Shown here one piece after another: positions 35,513 through 38,601 of a stretch of DNA of 38,601 bases; position 1 is the first letter of the stretch, and each line of letters starts with the position of its first letter. The position numbers and the translations under genes were made by a program. Source of the stretch: an uncultured Pelagibacteraceae bacterium (GTDB taxonomy: Bacteria > Pseudomonadota > Alphaproteobacteria > Pelagibacterales > Pelagibacteraceae). The notes under the pieces were generated by a model. The model was not told where the DNA came from. It was given only the letters and a program-made list of their open reading frames with translations, and searched no databases. The stretch spans positions 1 through 38,601 of the forward strand of contig CACKXF010000012.1 of NCBI GenBank assembly GCA_902604065.1, read 5' to 3'.

Positions 35513-36790
35513 TTAAAACTGCTCTGACTCAGTCGAACCTTTCATTGCAGTAGTAGAGCTTTTTCCTGAACTAATAGTATTAGACACTGCATCAAAATAA
35601 GAAGTTCCAACTTCTCTTTGATGTTTTATGCTTGTATATCCGTCTTTTTCTCTTAGAAACTCGTTTTGTTGAATTTCTGAATATGCTTTCATGCCCTCTT
35701 TTTTATATTTTTCAGCTAATTCGAACACAGCTATGTTTTGAGTGTGAAATCCAGCTAAAGTTATAAATTGAAATTTGTAACCCATGGCAGCAATTTTTTG
35801 TTGAAATGATGAGATCTCTTGATCAGATAAGTGTTTTTTCCAATTAAATGATGGAGAACAGTTATAAGCTAACAATTTACCAGGAAATTTTAAATGTATA
35901 GCATCGGCAAATTTTTTGGCCTCTTCAAGATTAGGTGAAGCAGTTTCGCACCATATTAAATCTGCGTAAGGAGCATAAGCTAAACCCCTTGAAATCGCCT
36001 GATCAATACCTTGATTGACATAATAAAAACCCTCTGGAGACCTTTCACCAGTCAAAAATGGTTTGTCGTTATTATCGAAATCATTTGTAATTAGTTTTGC
36101 GGCATTAGCGTCCGTTCTTGCTAATATTATTAACGGTACATCTGCAATATCAGAGGCTAATCTTGCTGCTTGTAAATTTTTTATCATTGTACTTGTCGGT
36201 ACTAAAACTTTACCTCCCATGTGACCACATTTTTTTTCACTAGCAAGTTGATCTTCAAAATGAACACCAGCTGCTCCAGCCTTAATAAATTTTTTGGTTA
36301 ATTCAAAAACATTTAATGGTCCTCCAAATCCTGCTTCTCCATCAGCAATAATAGGAAGCATATAATCTGTTTTTTTGTTAGGTGCCATGTCTCCATTTAA
36401 AACTTCCATATGTTGGATCTGATCTGCTCTTAGTAGAGCATTATTCATTGCCTCCACTAATTTTGGAGCGCTATCATACGGATATAAAGATTGATCAGGA
36501 TACATTTCTCCCGCACTATTAGCGTCAGCAGCTACTTGCCAACCACTTAAATAAATTGCTTTTAAACCAGCTTTTGCATGTTGCACTGCTTGATTTCCAG
36601 ATAAAGAACCAAGAGTATTAACATATGACTCAGAGTTTAGTAAATTCCAAAGCTTTTCAGATTGATTTTTGCTTAATGAGTATTCTATTTTTATAGAACC
36701 TTTCAACTTTTCAACGTCTTCTGGCTTATAATCTCTTTTTATACCTGCAAAACGTCTAAGTTTGAAAGATATGTTACTTTTTGAAGACAT
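35513..36790 (-). CDS. aceA: Isocitrate lyase
   Basis: I take the ATG at 36790 ([14 protein letters not shown]) over the TTG two codons upstream, giving 425 residues. The catalytic loop [14 protein letters not shown] is intact, with DGEAGFGG for Mg2+ and substrate binding and [14 protein letters not shown]. It cleaves isocitrate to succinate and glyoxylate, the entry to the glyoxylate shunt. A 48-codon ORF lies 21 bases upstream on the same strand, and both appear to be driven from the operator-bearing region shared with the divergent regulator. Confidence 0.98.
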   Translation of the reverse strand: MSSKSNISFKLRRFAGIKRDYKPEDVEKLKGSIKIEYSLSKNQSEKLWNLLNSESYVNTLGSLSGNQAVQHAKAGLKAIYLSGWQVAADANSAGEMYPDQSLYPYDSAPKLVEAMNNALLRADQIQHMEVLNGDMAPNKKTDYMLPIIADGEAGFGGPLNVFELTKKFIKAGAAGVHFEDQLASEKKCGHMGGKVLVPTSTMIKNLQAARLASDIADVPLIILARTDANAAKLITNDFDNNDKPFLTGERSPEGFYYVNQGIDQAISRGLAYAPYADLIWCETASPNLEEAKKFADAIHLKFPGKLLAYNCSPSFNWKKHLSDQEISSFQQKIAAMGYKFQFITLAGFHTQNIAVFELAEKYKKEGMKAYSEIQQNEFLREKDGYTSIKHQREVGTSYFDAVSNTISSGKSSTTAMKGSTESEQF

Positions 36791-36811
36791 ATACAATACA
36801 GTTTTACTGAA

Positions 36812-36958
36812 CTAGTTGTTCTCGTGGTTTTGCTCAATATCGTATTGGCTAACACCGCTTGAACCCCAGTCACAATAATCGTCTCTAAGGTAAATAGTTT
36901 GAGACTTGTGCTGATTATACTCTTCTTCAGTTATATGATTTGGTTTATTTTTGTTCAT
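36812..36958 (-). CDS. Small acidic protein, 48 aa, upstream of aceA (unrecognised)
   Basis: Not in the supplied ORF track. From the ATG at 36958: MNKNKPNHITEEEYNQ..., then a central YLRDDYCDWGSSGVSQYD and an Asn/His-rich end. It is soluble and hydrophilic, with a single Cys and a single Trp near residues 29-31. The ATG lies 13 bases beyond a perfect 17-bp operator copy, mirroring the regulator on the other side, and aceA starts 21 bases after its stop, so it is probably the first gene of an aceA operon. No Shine-Dalgarno is evident. No family recognised. Confidence 0.65.
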   Translation of the reverse strand: MNKNKPNHITEEEYNQHKSQTIYLRDDYCDWGSSGVSQYDIEQNHENN

Positions 36959-36971
36959 GTAAATGTTATAA

Positions 36972-36988
36972 TTTACAAAATTTACAAA
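36972..36988. promoter_or_regulatory. Operator copy 1 (aceA side): tandem TTTACAAA
   Basis: TTTACAAAATTTACAAA, two TTTACAAA units with a 9-base period. RamB/ScfR-type regulators of acetate and glyoxylate genes are known to bind TTTGCAAA-like sites, so this is probably the site for the divergent regulator. It ends 13 bases upstream of the small ORF start. Confidence 0.75.
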
Positions 36989-37044
36989 GTAAATAAATTA
37001 ATGATAAATACTTGTAAATTGATAAAATTTAGTGTAAAAATATA

Positions 37045-37061
37045 TTTACAAAATTTACAAA
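37045..37061. promoter_or_regulatory. Operator copy 2 (regulator side): tandem TTTACAAA
   Basis: An exact second copy of the 17-base sequence, ending 7 bases before the regulator ATG and so covering its likely ribosome-binding site or transcript start. An inverted half site TTGTAAA lies between the copies at 37012-37018. The position suggests negative autoregulation. Confidence 0.75.
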
Positions 37062-37068
37062 TAGAAAA

Positions 37069-38493
37069 ATGAGTCAATTTACATTAAAAATAGGACCTAA
37101 AATTAAAGCATTTAGACGCCAAAGAGGTTTGCAGGCTAATAAGTTGGCCGAACAACTTGGTATTTCTCCAAGTTACCTAAATTTAATAGAGGGCGGAAAA
37201 AGAAAAATAGACGGTGACCTATTACTGAAGGTTTGTGACAAGTTAAATATTGAGCTATCAGATCTTACTTCAAAATCCGACCTAAATTTAGAAAATAATA
37301 TAATGGAAATATTAGACGACAGTCTTTTTGAAGACCTGGACATTTTGGGGCCAGAAGTAAAGGATTTAGCATCAACTAATCCAAAAATTGGAAGAGCATT
37401 GGTTAGACTAGGGGATATTCTTAAAAAAAAAGACCATGAATTAGTAAATAAAATTGAAACATTATCGGGGAAAATTGTCGATAGCAGAAAAAATTCATTT
37501 CCTGGCGAAACAGTTTCAGATTTTCTTCAAGAAAACAGAAATTATTTTCCAAAACTTGAAGAATTTGCTAACGAAGTTTTTGAAGAAGTTCAAAATAATA
37601 ATCGCACAAGGTATATAGCATTATGTGAATTTCTTAGATCAAAATACTCAATTACTGTAAAAGATATCATTCCAGAGGAAGGCAAACCTTTTACGAAAAT
37701 ATTCAAAAAGAACAGGAAGGAACTATTATTAAGTGATTATAATTCTTTAGAAACTAAAAAACTTTATGCAGCCGCACAAATTGCTCAAGAAGGAGGAGAA
37801 AAAATAATAGAAGAATATCTATCAAATTTTAATTTTCCATCCGAAGAGTCTAGAAAACTTACAAAGGTAGCATTGTTAAATTATTGTGGAGCAGCTATTC
37901 TAATGCCATATAAACTTTTTCATACAGAATGTAAAAAACTAAAATATGATTTAGAATTATTACAAAACACTTTTTCAACATCATTCGAACAGGTTGCCCA
38001 TAGAGTTACTTGTTTGCAGGATCCGAAATTACCCGGAATACCATTTCATATGTTAAGAGTTGATATCGCTGGAAATATTTCTAAAAGATTTTCTTTGTCA
38101 GGAATTGAAATACCAAGATATGGCGGTGCCTGCCCAAGGTGGAATGTTTATTCTGCTTTTAAAAGACCTGGTGTTATTCAGGCTGCGGTCAGTAAAATGA
38201 CAAATGGAGAAAAATATGTTTGCATAGCAAGAACAGTTGAAAAAGGTATCGGTAGGTATGGCCTTTCAAAAAGTATTCTTTCAATTGGACTTGGTTGTGA
38301 AGCAAAATATGCGAAAGATTTTGTTTATACAGAAAATGTTGATATTAATGATAAAAAGACTGAAATACCTGTCGGCGTGTCATGTAGAACTTGTGACCGT
38401 TTAGACTGCTCTCAAAGAGCTTTTCCTCCGCTTCATAAAAAGTTTGATGTAGATATAAATAATCGAGGCGTATCTGTTTACGTTAACGAATAA
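37069..38493 (+). CDS. XRE-family transcriptional regulator, RamB/ScfR type (short-chain acyl/acetate metabolism)
   Basis: 474 residues. An N-terminal helix-turn-helix (IKAFRRQRGLQANKLAEQLGISPSYLNLIEGGKRK) is followed by a long helical region and an ImmA/IrrE-like domain (KVALLNYCGAAILMPYKLF, FSTSFEQVAHRVTCLQDP) with no HExxH, as in RamB/ScfR. The C-terminus contains the Cys motif CRTCDRLDCSQRAFPPL typical of this family. Relatives control isocitrate lyase and acyl-CoA genes according to acetate or short acyl-CoA levels. It is divergent from the aceA operon across two identical operators, so control of aceA and of itself is very likely. Confidence 0.9.
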   Translation: MSQFTLKIGPKIKAFRRQRGLQANKLAEQLGISPSYLNLIEGGKRKIDGDLLLKVCDKLNIELSDLTSKSDLNLENNIMEILDDSLFEDLDILGPEVKDLASTNPKIGRALVRLGDILKKKDHELVNKIETLSGKIVDSRKNSFPGETVSDFLQENRNYFPKLEEFANEVFEEVQNNNRTRYIALCEFLRSKYSITVKDIIPEEGKPFTKIFKKNRKELLLSDYNSLETKKLYAAAQIAQEGGEKIIEEYLSNFNFPSEESRKLTKVALLNYCGAAILMPYKLFHTECKKLKYDLELLQNTFSTSFEQVAHRVTCLQDPKLPGIPFHMLRVDIAGNISKRFSLSGIEIPRYGGACPRWNVYSAFKRPGVIQAAVSKMTNGEKYVCIARTVEKGIGRYGLSKSILSIGLGCEAKYAKDFVYTENVDINDKKTEIPVGVSCRTCDRLDCSQRAFPPLHKKFDVDINNRGVSVYVNE

Positions 38494-38517
38494 ATTATTT
38501 ATACTATTTTATAATTT

Positions 38518-38592
38518 GCGGGCATAGCTCAGTGGTAGAGCGTCTCGTTGCCAACGAGAAGGTCGAGGGTTCAAGTCCCTTTGCCCGCTCCA
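38518..38592 (+). tRNA. tRNA-Gly (anticodon GCC)
   Basis: Complete cloverleaf: acceptor GCGGGCA pairs with TGCCCGC, D arm GCTC...GAGC, anticodon stem TCTCG/CGAGA around TTGCCAA (anticodon at 38550-38552), T arm with GGTTCAAGTCC. The 3' CCA is encoded. It starts 24 bases after the regulator stop. Confidence 0.98.
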
Positions 38593-38601
38593 TGAGACAG
38601 G

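Noticed and set aside
38518-38592. tRNA-Gly as an integration site
   Set aside because: The tRNA is intact, but no integrase or repeated 3' end is visible before the window stops.
1-38601. CRISPR arrays, transposases, rRNA genes
   Set aside because: No regularly spaced repeats, transposase motifs or rRNA sequence seen on either strand.

Overview
The window looks like a stretch of chromosome from a SAR11/Pelagibacterales-type alphaproteobacterium. It is very AT-rich, its proteins are rich in Lys, Asn and Ile, genes overlap or abut almost everywhere, and the content is the classic alphaproteobacterial origin neighbourhood (thiE-like, DUF3576, leuS, lptE, holA, parB, parA, rsmG, mnmG, mnmE; hemE, hemH, hemJ, rho; ppsR, maf, aroE, coaE, dnaQ, secB, fxsA, Tim44, Smr, hslUV, his genes). 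The lineage is inferred from these traits; no database was searched.

Layout: 1-2.5 kb holds the start of a leftward gene (probably yggS-like), a thiE-like gene, a bidirectional terminator, a leftward outer-membrane porin and a DUF3576 lipoprotein. 2.5-6.5 kb is leuS-lptE-holA, converging on the leftward block 13.1-6.4 kb (ubiH-like, mnmE, mnmG, rsmG, parA, parB), which contains a parS-like site inside rsmG. 13.1-15.7 kb is ftsK-lolA. 15.7-23.4 kb is a leftward histidine operon: hisB, hisH, [restriction-modification module], hisA, a small ORF, hisF, hisE, hinT, GNAT. 23.5-25.4 kb is hslVU. 25.4-27.3 kb holds Smr, Tim44-like, fxsA and secB-like genes. 27.3-30.7 kb is dnaQ, coaE, aroE, maf and ppsR, all leftward and coupled. 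The 283-bp gap at 30.72-31.00 kb between ppsR and hemE is the position of the replication origin in other alphaproteobacteria, and genes diverge from it here. 31.0-34.8 kb is hemE-hemH-hemJ-rho. 34.8-38.5 kb holds a LON-domain protein, an aceA operon with a newly read 48-codon ORF, a divergent RamB/ScfR-like regulator with two perfect 17-bp operator copies, and a tRNA-Gly(GCC).

The most notable accessory content is a compact restriction-modification module inserted between hisH and hisA. It has two different DNA cytosine-5 methyltransferases and, last in order, a nuclease that appears to fuse an EcoRII-N (B3-like) DNA-recognition domain to a C-terminal GIY-YIG nuclease domain. The nuclease stop codon overlaps the hisA start (ATGA), so the module is wired into the biosynthetic operon rather than standing beside it. 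Two methyltransferases suggest an asymmetric target site. Both carry 12-base A tracts, the longest homopolymers I see in the window, which could slip.

Other points are the paired operators abutting the start codons of the aceA-side small ORF and the regulator, a parS-like palindrome in rsmG, origin-gap repeats, a perfect 20-bp palindrome upstream of the porin, and two small ORFs missing from the supplied track. No CRISPR array, transposase or rRNA was seen. No stretch of more than 300 bases lacks a gene.
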